The notes under the pieces: generated by a model
Seen by the model: only the letters and a program-made list of their open reading frames with translations
Databases searched by the model: none
What the model was told of the DNA's origin: nothing
Origin: an uncultured Sulfurimonas sp.
GTDB taxonomy: Bacteria; Campylobacterota; Campylobacteria; Campylobacterales; Sulfurimonadaceae
Length of the DNA stretch: 35,432 nt
Direction of reading: 5' to 3'
NCBI GenBank assembly: GCA_937914675.1
Contig: CALDOC010000100.1
Coordinates: 1 to 35,432 of the forward strand
In this document: positions 1-7,540 of the stretch, piece after piece
Layout of the letters: each line of letters starts with the position of its first letter
Numbering within the stretch: position 1 is the first letter of the stretch
Translations under genes and position numbers: made by a program

Positions 1-43
1 AAAAAAAGAAGTTTTTAATTAAATCAATTTATAGAACTTGAGA

Positions 44-49
44 TATAAT
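44..49 (+). promoter_or_regulatory. Candidate -10 box for the HAD phosphatase gene
   Basis: A perfect TATAAT lies 27 bases before the ATG at 77. A ribosome site AAAGG (63-67) follows at good spacing. No convincing -35 box is visible, which is usual for sigma-70 promoters of Campylobacterota. The transcript would start near 56. Confidence 0.5.
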
Positions 50-76
50 TTCGCATTAACACAAAGGTAATGATAT

Positions 77-673
77 ATGAATAAAATAATTTTTACGGAT
101 TTAGATGGAACGCTCACGTTTCGTGATACTTATATAAAATTTATATTTAAAAATCTCACCTTCTCCTCCGCTCTCGCAAACACTCCGGCTTTAACACTTA
201 TGACTCTGAAATATATTTTCGGAGTCATAAATAAAGAAACAGTCAAAAGAACAACTTTTAAAATGTTCTTTGATGGCTATGACGTACGCCAAAATATAGA
301 AAATTTCGCAAAAAGCGTTAAGTGGAACAAAAAAGTTTTAGACATGATAGATGAAAAAAAAAGAGAGGGCTACAAAGTCATAATAGTTACGGCTTCACCC
401 GACATGTATCTTCCACATCTTTGCGATTATTTAGGTTATGATGGTTTTCTCTCTACAAAAACTTTAAAAAACGGTGAATTTTTAACTGGGCTTTTTGATG
501 GAAAAGTTTGTAATTTTGAGGAAAAAACATTAAGAATTAAAGAGTTTCTCAGAGACAAAAAGACGAGTCATACCGTCTCTTTTGGAAATTCGATTGGAGA
601 CTACCCAATGTTAGAATTTTGTGACGAAGCTTACTTCGTGCATAAATTGAACGTAAAAAAGTTTGAAGCCTAA
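77..673 (+). CDS. HAD superfamily IB phosphatase (SerB-like)
   Basis: A 198-residue soluble hydrolase of the haloacid dehalogenase fold. The N-terminus carries the DLDGT motif with the nucleophile and acid Asp at residues 8 and 10. A TASP motif near residue 105 supplies the conserved Ser/Thr, and GNSIGDYPML near 170 is the Mg2+-binding acidic motif. The alpha-helical insert between motifs 1 and 2 (about residues 15-85) is the cap typical of subfamily IB, which includes phosphoserine phosphatase and related small-molecule phosphatases. The substrate cannot be told from sequence. At about 200 residues it matches the family length. It is a single gene, convergent with the oxidoreductase at 687, with its own candidate promoter and a clear ribosome site before the ATG. 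Confidence 0.85.
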   Translation: MNKIIFTDLDGTLTFRDTYIKFIFKNLTFSSALANTPALTLMTLKYIFGVINKETVKRTTFKMFFDGYDVRQNIENFAKSVKWNKKVLDMIDEKKREGYKVIIVTASPDMYLPHLCDYLGYDGFLSTKTLKNGEFLTGLFDGKVCNFEEKTLRIKEFLRDKKTSHTVSFGNSIGDYPMLEFCDEAYFVHKLNVKKFEA

Positions 674-686
674 AATAGACATAGCG

Positions 687-1805
687 TTACAACCTTCTCG
701 CCCATCTAGCAAAAAATCTTGCTGGAGTGATTCTGTGATTTATTTCCGATCCCTTCAAAATATGTTCTTTTAAGATATTTGCCAAATAAGGAGCAAGAAC
801 AAAACCGTAGCCACTGCTTCCATTTATCATGTAGAGATTTGGATAATAAGCGTACTCGCGATATTTTTCCTTTTTCACTTGAAAGTTTATTTTCTTATTT
901 TGCAGCGTCTCTTGGGACATAACCAAACTCCCGACTAACGGCATGTAATCAACCGAACCGGATCTAAGCCCCGTATAGTCTTTCGTTATTTTAACATTAT
1001 CTAGTTTTAACGTTTTTGAAGCTTTTTCCAAAAGCTCTTTTCTTCCAACTTCCATGTCGTAATCTTCTTTTGAAGTTTGTGGATGATAGTGTACGTTATG
1101 AGTGGCGCCTATGGCTAATTCTCCATTGGAATTTGGCGAGATTGAGACAAACTGATGGATTGAATGAGTGTTTTTTGTGCTTGTTTGCACGTCTATGCGA
1201 TGTCCCCAGACGCCACGAATTTTGATATATGGTTCTTTTACAAGTTGTTCATACGCGCCAGTGGCTAAAACCACTTCTTTGGCGCCGTATATCTCATCAA
1301 TAATCCAAAGCCCGTCATCGTAAACAAGATTTTGAACTTCGCTTTTTACAAACTTTGCGCTTTTTGACATCGCTTGGCACATGAGCTCCGCGTTTACAAT
1401 TCCTGCGTTTATAGAGACGTTTTCTTTTTTTTGAGACTCTTCGCTTAAATTATTTAGCAATTCATCCCTTACGTCCAATAGCTCTAATTGACTTTGTTGT
1501 TTATACAATTTTAGACTTTCTGCGTCATTGTCATCTTTGGCAATGTGCAAAAGCGGAGCTTTTTTGATTAAAAGTGGAAAGTTTTTTTCATAATAATTCA
1601 TACTATAAACGAACGCTTCGTGAAGCAACTCTTGCAACTCGCCCGTTTTTGAAAATTTTGGAGAAATAAAGGCGCCAGCGGCTCCACTACCTCCATTGGC
1701 AATTTTCTCCATGTCAAAAATTATAACTTTTTTTCCAACTTGTGTAAACTCAAAAGCTACGCTACATCCGTTTACGCCGGCTCCGATTATCGCTATGTCA
1801 TACAT
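687..1805 (-). CDS. FAD-dependent oxidoreductase, DAO family, MnmC2-like
   Basis: A 372-residue flavoprotein. The N-terminal GAGVNG (residues 8-13) is the GxGxxG dinucleotide motif of the DAO fold. The following GGSGAAGAFISPK segment, the GLRSGSVDYMPLVG segment and the C-terminal NGSSGYGF...PARFF pattern resemble the FAD domain of MnmC. In MnmC that domain converts cmnm5U to nm5U at tRNA wobble position 34. The methyltransferase half of bifunctional MnmC is absent here, so this would be a stand-alone C-terminal type enzyme. Glycine oxidase or another amine oxidase of the same fold remains possible. It is the last gene of a unit with queC and a YgjP-like gene, 32 bases after the latter. A link to tRNA wobble modification is an inference from motif resemblance and the queC neighbour. 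Confidence 0.75.
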   Translation of the reverse strand: MYDIAIIGAGVNGCSVAFEFTQVGKKVIIFDMEKIANGGSGAAGAFISPKFSKTGELQELLHEAFVYSMNYYEKNFPLLIKKAPLLHIAKDDNDAESLKLYKQQSQLELLDVRDELLNNLSEESQKKENVSINAGIVNAELMCQAMSKSAKFVKSEVQNLVYDDGLWIIDEIYGAKEVVLATGAYEQLVKEPYIKIRGVWGHRIDVQTSTKNTHSIHQFVSISPNSNGELAIGATHNVHYHPQTSKEDYDMEVGRKELLEKASKTLKLDNVKITKDYTGLRSGSVDYMPLVGSLVMSQETLQNKKINFQVKKEKYREYAYYPNLYMINGSSGYGFVLAPYLANILKEHILKGSEINHRITPARFFARWARRL

Positions 1806-1837
1806 TGGATTTCACTTTATTTAATTTATGGATTTCA

Positions 1838-2497
1838 TTAAAAATCCAATTGTATTTTTTTTAATTGCTCTCTAAGCGTTTTTGAGTTTGGAAGATAACG
1901 ATTTACCAAGGAGTGAAACTCTTTGGAGTGATTCATGTGAACCAAATGCGCCAACTCATGCACTATGACGTAATCGATGAGCTGTTTTTTCACCTTAATA
2001 AGTTGAATGTTAAGCGTTATCTCTCTTTGAGAGCTACAACTTCCCCATCTGCTTTTTAAATTTTTAAATTTTAACTCACGAAACTTCAGTTGCATAATTT
2101 TGGCAAAACTCTCTACTCTGTTTGGCAAATATTCATTCGCCATATGTTTATAAAAATCATTATAAGAGTTTAAAATGTTTATCTCTTGCGTTTTCTTTAA
2201 GCTGTTTAGGTTATCTCTCAATAAGCTTGCTTCTTCTCTATCTATGCTAATGATTTCACCAAAAAGAAGGACTTCATCTTTTAAATTAATTTTTTTTGGT
2301 CTATTTAACTCGAACTTTAAAAGCTGTTTTCTAATCCAATCTTCTTTTTCTTTGAGAAGTTTAGTTATGAAAGAATCTGAAACTTTAGGAGTCTTCATAA
2401 CTATCTTAAAGTCTTTTTTTATGCTTATATAGCTATTTTTAAGTCTTAAGTTGCATATATGCTCAATTTCAAACTCTTTGTAAATAATTTTATTCAT
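1838..2497 (-). CDS. YgjP-like zinc metallopeptidase-family protein (DUF45/M48-related)
   Basis: A 219-residue protein with the zinc motif HELAH at residues 180-184, followed by a further HxxxNHS...H pattern (His190, His195). This matches the YgjP/WLM-like metal-dependent hydrolase family, formerly DUF45. No signal peptide is visible, so it is probably cytoplasmic. The middle (residues 140-175) contains the family signature with KSRWGSCSS and the NIQLI strand. The biological substrate of this family is not established. Its start overlaps the 3' end of queC by 8 bases, which implies translational coupling, and the oxidoreductase gene follows it. The start at 2497 is the natural choice because it lies just inside queC. 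Confidence 0.85.
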   Translation of the reverse strand: MNKIIYKEFEIEHICNLRLKNSYISIKKDFKIVMKTPKVSDSFITKLLKEKEDWIRKQLLKFELNRPKKINLKDEVLLFGEIISIDREEASLLRDNLNSLKKTQEINILNSYNDFYKHMANEYLPNRVESFAKIMQLKFRELKFKNLKSRWGSCSSQREITLNIQLIKVKKQLIDYVIVHELAHLVHMNHSKEFHSLVNRYLPNSKTLREQLKKIQLDF

Positions 2498-3170
2498 AAA
2501 TAATTGGGTCGACGACTCCCGCTAATTTAAAGCCATTTAATCGCAATCTGCAGCTATCGCAAACTCCGCAAGCTTTATCTTCATTTTTATAACAACTCCA
2601 TGTAAGTTCTAAAGGAACACTCATACTTAAGGCTTTCTCAACTATTTGCGATTTTTGCAGATGCACCAATGGCATTGTAATCTCAATGTTTGTTTCATCT
2701 TTTGTGCCAAGATTTATAGAATTTTGCATACTTCTTATATATGACTCTCTACAATCGGGATAACCGCTACTATCCTCTTCAACAACTCCAATACTGATAA
2801 CTTGCGCGCCCTCTTTTTCAGCAATGGCCGCCGCCATGCTTAAAAATATCCCATTTCTAAATGGAACGTAGGTAATTGGTACGCCTATTTCTATACCAGT
2901 GGTAGGCACTTCTATACTCTTATCCGTCAATGCGGACGCTCCAAGTTGCTTAAAAAAATCCAACTCTAGCACATACTTTTCATGTGCGTTTAGAACATCG
3001 CATATCTTAGTAAAACACTCTAACTCTTTTGCTTGCGTTCTTTGATTATAGTTAAAATGAACCGCAATTATTTCGTAACCAGCTTCTTTCATCATGTAAG
3101 CGCTTAAAGTGGAATCCATGCCTCCGCTCATTATGCAAACGGCTTTTTTAGTATTTATTTCTTTTTTCAT
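2490..3170 (-). CDS. queC: 7-cyano-7-deazaguanine synthase QueC
   Basis: QueC makes preQ0 from 7-carboxy-7-deazaguanine, ammonia and ATP, a step in queuosine synthesis for tRNA position 34. The ATP-pyrophosphatase PP-loop SGGMDST is at residues 15-21. Four zinc-binding cysteines sit at 193, 201, 204 and 207 (pattern C-x7-C-x2-C-x2-C). The length of 226 residues is normal. It is first in a unit with the YgjP-like and FAD oxidoreductase genes. No Shine-Dalgarno sequence precedes the ATG, and a TAAAAT box ends only 6 bases before it, so the mRNA may be leaderless or have a very short leader. The gene is divergent from the small gene at 3264. Confidence 0.95.
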   Translation of the reverse strand: MKKEINTKKAVCIMSGGMDSTLSAYMMKEAGYEIIAVHFNYNQRTQAKELECFTKICDVLNAHEKYVLELDFFKQLGASALTDKSIEVPTTGIEIGVPITYVPFRNGIFLSMAAAIAEKEGAQVISIGVVEEDSSGYPDCRESYIRSMQNSINLGTKDETNIEITMPLVHLQKSQIVEKALSMSVPLELTWSCYKNEDKACGVCDSCRLRLNGFKLAGVVDPIIYE

Positions 3171-3176
3171 AAAATT

Positions 3177-3196
3177 ATTTTATCATAAGTAGTATA
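3177..3196 (-). promoter_or_regulatory. Candidate -10 boxes for queC
   Basis: On the minus strand, TATACT (3196-3191) and TAAAAT (3182-3177) lie just before the queC ATG at 3170. The nearer box would place the transcript start at the ATG itself. The farther one gives a leader of about 14 bases without a Shine-Dalgarno motif. Confidence 0.35.
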
Positions 3197-3228
3197 TTTT
3201 TTTAATGTATTTACAAAAATAGTCGATG

Positions 3229-3234
3229 TATAAT
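3229..3234 (+). promoter_or_regulatory. Candidate -10 box for the small YjfB-like gene
   Basis: A perfect TATAAT lies 29 bases before the ATG at 3264. CGATGT (3224-3229) overlaps it and is one base off the CGATWT flagellar sigma-28 -10 element described for Campylobacter, with TTTAA about 18 bases upstream. Either sigma factor is possible; the sigma-28 reading is speculative. Confidence 0.4.
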
Positions 3235-3263
3235 GTTCAAATACAGTTAAAAAGGAAAAAATT

Positions 3264-3440
3264 ATGGATGTATCATCAAAAAGTTCCGATATGGGTTCTG
3301 TCCAAGTTGAAGCTCTTAAGAAATCTTTGGACGTGACGGAGAGAGCTACTTTAAAAGTTATCGAAAGCGCGACGGAGCAGTCTAAACAAGTTTCAGCGCA
3401 AAAGTCGGGTATTGGTAGTAACTTAAACATTACTGGTTGA
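3264..3440 (+). CDS. Small YjfB-like putative motility protein (58 aa)
   Basis: A 58-residue reading frame from ATG 3264 to TGA 3440, preceded by a good ribosome site (AAAGGA, 3251-3256) and a -10 box. The protein begins MDVSSKSS, has a central amphipathic helix (about residues 13-43) and ends GIGSNLNITG. Length, the MD start and the Gly-x-Asn-hydrophobic ending match my recollection of the YjfB putative motility family (Pfam PF14070), a group of about 60-residue proteins of unknown mechanism found in flagellated bacteria. It is a single gene followed by a hairpin at 3460-3479. Coding status is well supported by promoter, ribosome site and composition. The family assignment is from memory and moderate. 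Confidence 0.7.
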   Translation: MDVSSKSSDMGSVQVEALKKSLDVTERATLKVIESATEQSKQVSAQKSGIGSNLNITG

Positions 3441-3459
3441 GTGTGATTACTCTTGTTTA

Positions 3460-3483
3460 GAGCGGTCTTTGTACCGTTCTTTA
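3460..3483 (+). terminator. Candidate intrinsic terminator after the small motility gene
   Basis: A 7-bp stem (3460-3466 with 3473-3479, one G-U pair) closes a 6-base loop and is followed by a short T-rich stretch. It separates the small gene from the ybeY promoter. The U-tract is weak. Confidence 0.5.
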
Positions 3484-3504
3484 CTAATTGTAAGCCTCTT
3501 TTGT

Positions 3505-3510
3505 TATAAT
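3505..3510 (+). promoter_or_regulatory. Candidate -10 box for ybeY, possibly giving a leaderless mRNA
   Basis: TATAAT ends 7 bases before the ybeY ATG at 3518. Transcription would then begin at or within a base of the start codon. No Shine-Dalgarno sequence is present between them. Confidence 0.5.
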
Positions 3511-3517
3511 CTCGCTT

Positions 3518-3937
3518 ATGATTGAACTAGATAACAGAACTTCCTTAGAAGTCAATGAAACATTTTTAAACGCAATAGCGTCCAGTCTCACAGATGGAGA
3601 AATTGAACTCATCATCACGACGAACGAGGAGATTCAAGAAATAAATCTACAGCATAGAAATATCGACAAAGATACTGACGTGCTTAGCTTCCCGTACGAA
3701 TACATGCCTATGTCTCCCCTTGGCAGCATAGTAATATCTTCACAACATGTCCAACAAAAAGCCAAAGAATTATCACACAAAATATCTGATGAGTTGTCCC
3801 TTCTTTTTATACATGGTTTGCTGCATATACTTGGATACGACCATGAAGTGGATAATGGCGAAATGCGAGAGAAAGAAAAAACGCTCATAGAACAATTTAA
3901 TTTACCTCAAAGCTTAATAATTAGAACACAAGGATAA
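3518..3937 (+). CDS. ybeY: Endoribonuclease YbeY (rRNA maturation factor)
   Basis: YbeY is a zinc-dependent endoribonuclease involved in 16S rRNA 3' maturation and ribosome quality control. The signature H-x3-H-x5-H is at His99, His103 and His109 within HGLLHILGYDH. The segment TDVLSFPYE (about residues 53-61) is the other conserved family block. The 139-residue length is normal. The start is fixed by the TATAAT box and the N-terminal alignment to the family; no ribosome site is seen. The exchanger gene begins 2 bases after its stop, so the two are probably co-transcribed. Confidence 0.95.
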   Translation: MIELDNRTSLEVNETFLNAIASSLTDGEIELIITTNEEIQEINLQHRNIDKDTDVLSFPYEYMPMSPLGSIVISSQHVQQKAKELSHKISDELSLLFIHGLLHILGYDHEVDNGEMREKEKTLIEQFNLPQSLIIRTQG

Positions 3938-3939
3938 TA

Positions 3940-4869
3940 ATGGATTTCATAATATTTATAGTAGCGATGGGCGCTTTGGTCTATGGAGCGGATTTTATCA
4001 TAAAAGAGTCGGAGAGAATCGCGTTGCATTTTAACATTTCGCATTTTGTTATTGGCGCCACTTTGATCGCGTTTGGAACGTCTCTTCCCGAAATGGCAGC
4101 GTCCATGATGGCGTCTTCTCAAGGTAAAAGCGATATGGCGGTCGCCAATGTTTTAGGAAGCGTTATTTTTAATATATCGCTCGTTCTTGGGATTGTTTTT
4201 ATGATTGCAAAATCCATGAATCCAAAAAGAGATTTGTTTGCAAAAGATAGCGCATGGATTGTAATTCCCGTGATTGTTTTCATAATCATGATTCAAGATG
4301 GCGTCATCGGCAGATTTGACGGATTGCTTTTTTTGCTCATGATGGTTTCATATCTAATATTTTTGTTCAAAGATTCAAAAGAGGATTTAGAAGGAGGAAT
4401 AGATGAAGAGTTGGCAAATGAAAAATTCAATTGGCTAAAAACTATGATTTTACTAGCCATAGGCTTTACTTTTACAATAGGTGGCGCTAATTTTGTCATA
4501 GAAAGCGGCACAAACATTGCCAGAATTTTTGGAGTAAGCGAATGGCTTATAGGTCTTTTCTTGATCTCGCTGGGAACGTCGCTTCCTGAACTTGTCGTTT
4601 CTATCGTCGCCATTAAAAAAGGCAACGCAGACATGAGCGTAGGAAATATAATTGGCTCAAACGTGGCGAATTTTTCTATGGTTTTAGGAGGCTCCTCCCT
4701 TATTAATCCACTCACCATTGACTTGGCCTCAAGTCAATTTGACATACTAATCATGATAGGAGCCTCCTTGTCTCTACTATTTATTTTGGCAAATAAACTC
4801 TACAATAAAGCTGGATCAATCTTTTTGTTGACAATTTTAGCTCTTTTTATTCATCATTCATTAGCCTAG
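3940..4869 (+). CDS. Calcium/sodium antiporter, CaCA family (YrbG-like)
   Basis: An inner-membrane cation exchanger of 309 residues with about ten hydrophobic segments. It has the two inverted alpha repeats that define the family: GTSLPEMAASMMAS...GNVLGS-type motif in the N-terminal half (from about residue 46) and GTSLPELVVSIVAI...GNIIGSN in the C-terminal half (from about residue 210). The conserved acidic residue of each GTSLPE motif binds Ca2+ in this family. An acidic cytoplasmic loop (DSKEDLEGGIDEE, about residues 144-157) joins the halves. It starts 2 bases after ybeY and ends 9 bases before the convergent mrdA gene. Whether Ca2+ or another cation is the main substrate is not decided by sequence. 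Confidence 0.9.
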   Translation: MDFIIFIVAMGALVYGADFIIKESERIALHFNISHFVIGATLIAFGTSLPEMAASMMASSQGKSDMAVANVLGSVIFNISLVLGIVFMIAKSMNPKRDLFAKDSAWIVIPVIVFIIMIQDGVIGRFDGLLFLLMMVSYLIFLFKDSKEDLEGGIDEELANEKFNWLKTMILLAIGFTFTIGGANFVIESGTNIARIFGVSEWLIGLFLISLGTSLPELVVSIVAIKKGNADMSVGNIIGSNVANFSMVLGGSSLINPLTIDLASSQFDILIMIGASLSLLFILANKLYNKAGSIFLLTILALFIHHSLA

Positions 4870-4878
4870 TAATCAAAA

Positions 4879-6663
4879 TTATTTTTTTATATAACCAAGC
4901 TCAAGCAGCTTGTTATATATATCCGATACGATACTGCCAGCGGCCGCTCCGCCATGACCGCCATGTTCTACCATGACGGTAACGACGTATTGCGGGTTTT
5001 TGTATGGTCCATAAGACGTGAACCAAGCGTGAGACCTACTATAGTAAGAAAGTTCATGCTCTTTTCTTCTTTCTATAATATCCTGTTTTATTTCAACAAC
5101 CTGAGCTGTTCCAGTTTTTCCAGCAATAACGATTTTTGAATGTAAATAATTTATTGCCGTTCCATGAGGCTTGTTGCATACTTCATACATGGCGTTTTGT
5201 ATAATTGGAAGTTTTTTAAGCTCTTCTTGGGTCAATACTTCATTAATAATTGGCTTGTAAGGTTCATCTCCTATCATCTTGGCGATGTGTGGAGTTGGCA
5301 ACTTTCCCGTCGCCAAGAGAGCCGTCGCTTGCGCAATTTGCATCGGCGTCGTCAAAAAGTCGCCTTGACCTATGGACATGTTTACCGTCTCGCCAATATT
5401 CCAGTGTTGATTATGTTTTCTTTGTTTCCATTCGCGAGATGGAACCACTCCAAAAAATTCATTTGGCAAATCTACTCCAGTTTTTTTAGAGAGACCATAA
5501 CGAGTTAAAGCGTCGCTCATTTTTTCATTCCCGACAATGAGGCTTCCTTTGTAAAAATAATCATCGCAACTCTCTCTTATCGCTTTTGTAATATTGGTCT
5601 TTTTATGCCCTATTTTTTTCCAACACCTATAAATGCGACCACCTAAAGGTAAGGAGGACTCACAATCTACCGACCATTTTTCATTTAAATCCGTTGTTAT
5701 GTAAAGCAAGCCAAGAAGTGGTTTAATTGCGGAACCAGGAGGGTACAAACCATTGATAAGTTTGTTGGTAAAAGGATGATCCAAACTAGAAGATAAATCA
5801 TCATACATTTCATAAGACATGCCCGACACAAATATATTTAAATTATAATCAGGAAAACTAGCCGCGCTTAAAATAGATCCATTAACATCCATAACGACCA
5901 TCGCTCCCACCTGACCTGTAAAAAGATTGGAAATATACTTTTGAAGTTCTATATCTAAAGTTAAAGTTAACCTTTTATCTTCTATGGGACTAGTATATGA
6001 AAGTTCTTCTATCTCTTCATTACTCGCGTTAACTTGTATTTGTCTTTTTCCCGCTTCTCCTTGAAGAAATTTATTATATTGTTTTTCTATTCCTGTTTTG
6101 CCCGTATAGCCGATTAACTCCAAAGATGGGTCTTTATTTATCTCTTTTTGATTTGCGCGAGAAACGTATCCTATCAAATGCGCCGATAAATTATCATAAG
6201 GGTAATATCTTTTTGGCGCTGCGATAATTTTTACGTTTTTTCTTAGATTGAGAGTCGTGTATACTAACGCAATGTCTTGATATGGTATAAAATCAATCAC
6301 TTCTATAAAATTATGATTGTAATAGGAATCTTTTTTAATGTAATTATTAATTAATTTGTTTTTATTCATTTTAGGAAACAAATTCATAATTACGTCTATT
6401 TCACTATCAAATTCTTTTATATTTTTTTTACTTCTTAAGTGCGGCGCTAAAAGTATTTTAAACCCTAACTTATTTATTGCGATTGGGATATTGTTTCTAT
6501 CAAGAATTTCTCCACGAACAGGAGCTATTTTTTCAGTTCTAATTGTATTTAATTGGGACAGTTTAGAATAATGCTGATTTGATTCAATGGATAAAATAAA
6601 AACCCTTGTAATAATCGCTAGCCAAATCACTATAAATATAGATAGTATGAATTTTATTTTCAC
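4879..6663 (-). CDS. mrdA: Penicillin-binding protein 2 (peptidoglycan transpeptidase)
   Basis: PBP2 is the class B transpeptidase of the elongasome that cross-links new peptidoglycan during lateral growth. One N-terminal transmembrane anchor (residues 4-24) is followed by the non-catalytic dimerisation domain (about 40-220). The transpeptidase domain carries the three active-site motifs: SAIK at 311-314 with the nucleophilic Ser, SCD at 365-367, and KTG at 516-518. The 594-residue length is typical. The ATG overlaps the stop of the upstream membrane-protein gene by 4 bases (ATGA), so translation is coupled. It is the last gene of the long minus-strand cluster. No clear terminator lies in the 9 bases to the convergent exchanger gene. 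Confidence 0.95.
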   Translation of the reverse strand: MKIKFILSIFIVIWLAIITRVFILSIESNQHYSKLSQLNTIRTEKIAPVRGEILDRNNIPIAINKLGFKILLAPHLRSKKNIKEFDSEIDVIMNLFPKMNKNKLINNYIKKDSYYNHNFIEVIDFIPYQDIALVYTTLNLRKNVKIIAAPKRYYPYDNLSAHLIGYVSRANQKEINKDPSLELIGYTGKTGIEKQYNKFLQGEAGKRQIQVNASNEEIEELSYTSPIEDKRLTLTLDIELQKYISNLFTGQVGAMVVMDVNGSILSAASFPDYNLNIFVSGMSYEMYDDLSSSLDHPFTNKLINGLYPPGSAIKPLLGLLYITTDLNEKWSVDCESSLPLGGRIYRCWKKIGHKKTNITKAIRESCDDYFYKGSLIVGNEKMSDALTRYGLSKKTGVDLPNEFFGVVPSREWKQRKHNQHWNIGETVNMSIGQGDFLTTPMQIAQATALLATGKLPTPHIAKMIGDEPYKPIINEVLTQEELKKLPIIQNAMYEVCNKPHGTAINYLHSKIVIAGKTGTAQVVEIKQDIIERRKEHELSYYSRSHAWFTSYGPYKNPQYVVTVMVEHGGHGGAAAGSIVSDIYNKLLELGYIKK

Positions 6664-7112
6664 AATAGGCTCACTAAAAAGAATTCAATTACTATATAGT
6701 AAATTATATAGTAATTGACGCTTGGAGGAGGAAGCAAAAATATTTCAGATAATATTAACAAAAATAGATAATAACCTATGTATCCAAGTAGTGAGTATGA
6801 GATTTTAACGCAAGAATTACAATTAAAATTTTGTTCAATTTTTGGCATAATAAATTTATAGGCAAGGGTAAAATACATTATCGTGCTAAAAAGAGGATAA
6901 TCGTTGTTTGCCTCAACAATAACAAGGCAAATTCCAATGAAAACTACCAATGAAAAATCTTCTTTTTTTAAAGCGTTTGCGTATACGATAAATAATACCG
7001 CCAACAATGGAGGGAGAAAAAGATAAATGCTACTTAAGCTGCTATACAACGCAAAAAGAGCGACGTATAGCAAAGGCGCTAAAGGGTTTTTATAAGTGAT
7101 ACTTCGTTGCAT
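6660..7112 (-). CDS. Small integral membrane protein upstream of PBP2, possibly MreD-like
   Basis: A 150-residue protein, very hydrophobic, with about five predicted membrane segments (roughly residues 12-48 as two, 55-68, 76-92, 105-127 and 132-150). I recognise no diagnostic motif. Its size, topology and 4-base overlap with mrdA suggest an MreD-type role in the rod-shape machinery, since MreD genes often sit beside PBP2 genes. This is context, not homology seen in the sequence. I recall a membrane protein in the same position in C. jejuni (next to pbpC). It overlaps the acetyltransferase gene by 34 bases and lacks a clear ribosome site, so the true start may lie slightly downstream or depend on coupling. 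Confidence 0.7.
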   Translation of the reverse strand: MQRSITYKNPLAPLLYVALFALYSSLSSIYLFLPPLLAVLFIVYANALKKEDFSLVVFIGICLVIVEANNDYPLFSTIMYFTLAYKFIMPKIEQNFNCNSCVKISYSLLGYIGYYLFLLILSEIFLLPPPSVNYYIIYYIVIEFFLVSLL

Positions 7113-7540
7113 ACTGGAAAATGTTTACATTTGATGCAATCTGCCCAAATTTTATGTTCTGGTAGTGATTCTTTTGGAATTTCCACAAAACCTAAACGTT
7201 CAAAAAACACCTGCCTATACGTTAAACTCAGCACGCGCTTAACTCCCAAAAGCGTCGCTTCGTTTAGCGACTCTTTAACTAAGTTTTCACCTATCTTCAA
7301 CCCTCTTAACGCTTCTTTCACTATAAGCGATCTAATTTCCGCAAGATCAAAAGTGTGAACATGCAGAGCGTTGAATCCCACTAATTCGTTTTCTTGATAC
7401 GCTAAAATATACGATCTTATGTTCGTCGCCATCTCGTCCGCGCTTCTTTCCAAGATAATGCCTTGCTGCACTTCGGGAGCGATTAAATTTTGCATATTTG
7501 GTATGTCGGCGAGAGTGGCCTTGCGATATTTAATTTTCAT
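7079..7540 (-). CDS. GNAT acetyltransferase, short ArgA-like (N-acetylglutamate synthase candidate)
   Basis: A single-domain GNAT enzyme of 153 residues from the ATG at 7540. The N-terminal RKATLADIPNMQNLI block and the middle EIRSLIVKEALRGLKIGENLV block (acetyl-CoA binding site, the R/Q-x-x-G-x-G/A region) are typical of the short ArgA-type synthases that make N-acetylglutamate for arginine synthesis. The C-terminus has a cysteine cluster CIKCKHFPVC that may bind metal. A longer form from 7567 is possible but has no ribosome site and would overlap engB by 38 bases. The chosen start overlaps engB by 11 bases. The substrate is inferred from family resemblance; another GNAT activity is possible. 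Confidence 0.8.
   Translation of the reverse strand: MKIKYRKATLADIPNMQNLIAPEVQQGIILERSADEMATNIRSYILAYQENELVGFNALHVHTFDLAEIRSLIVKEALRGLKIGENLVKESLNEATLLGVKRVLSLTYRQVFFERLGFVEIPKESLPEHKIWADCIKCKHFPVCNEVSLIKTL

Noticed and set aside
1016..1225. Plus-strand open frame inside the FAD oxidoreductase gene
   Set aside because: It lies wholly within a well-supported gene on the other strand, with no ribosome site or recognisable protein. Similar antisense frames inside other genes (for example 3634-3888, 4293-4718, 17320-17640, 22081-22802, 27794-28141 and 30648-31034) were rejected for the same reason.
687..1805. Complete bifunctional MnmC
   Set aside because: The methyltransferase half is absent; only the FAD half is present, so the symbol mnmC was not assigned.
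3167..3430. Minus-strand 87-codon frame over the queC upstream region
   Set aside because: It is the shadow of the 58-residue gene on the plus strand, which has promoter, ribosome site and family-like sequence.
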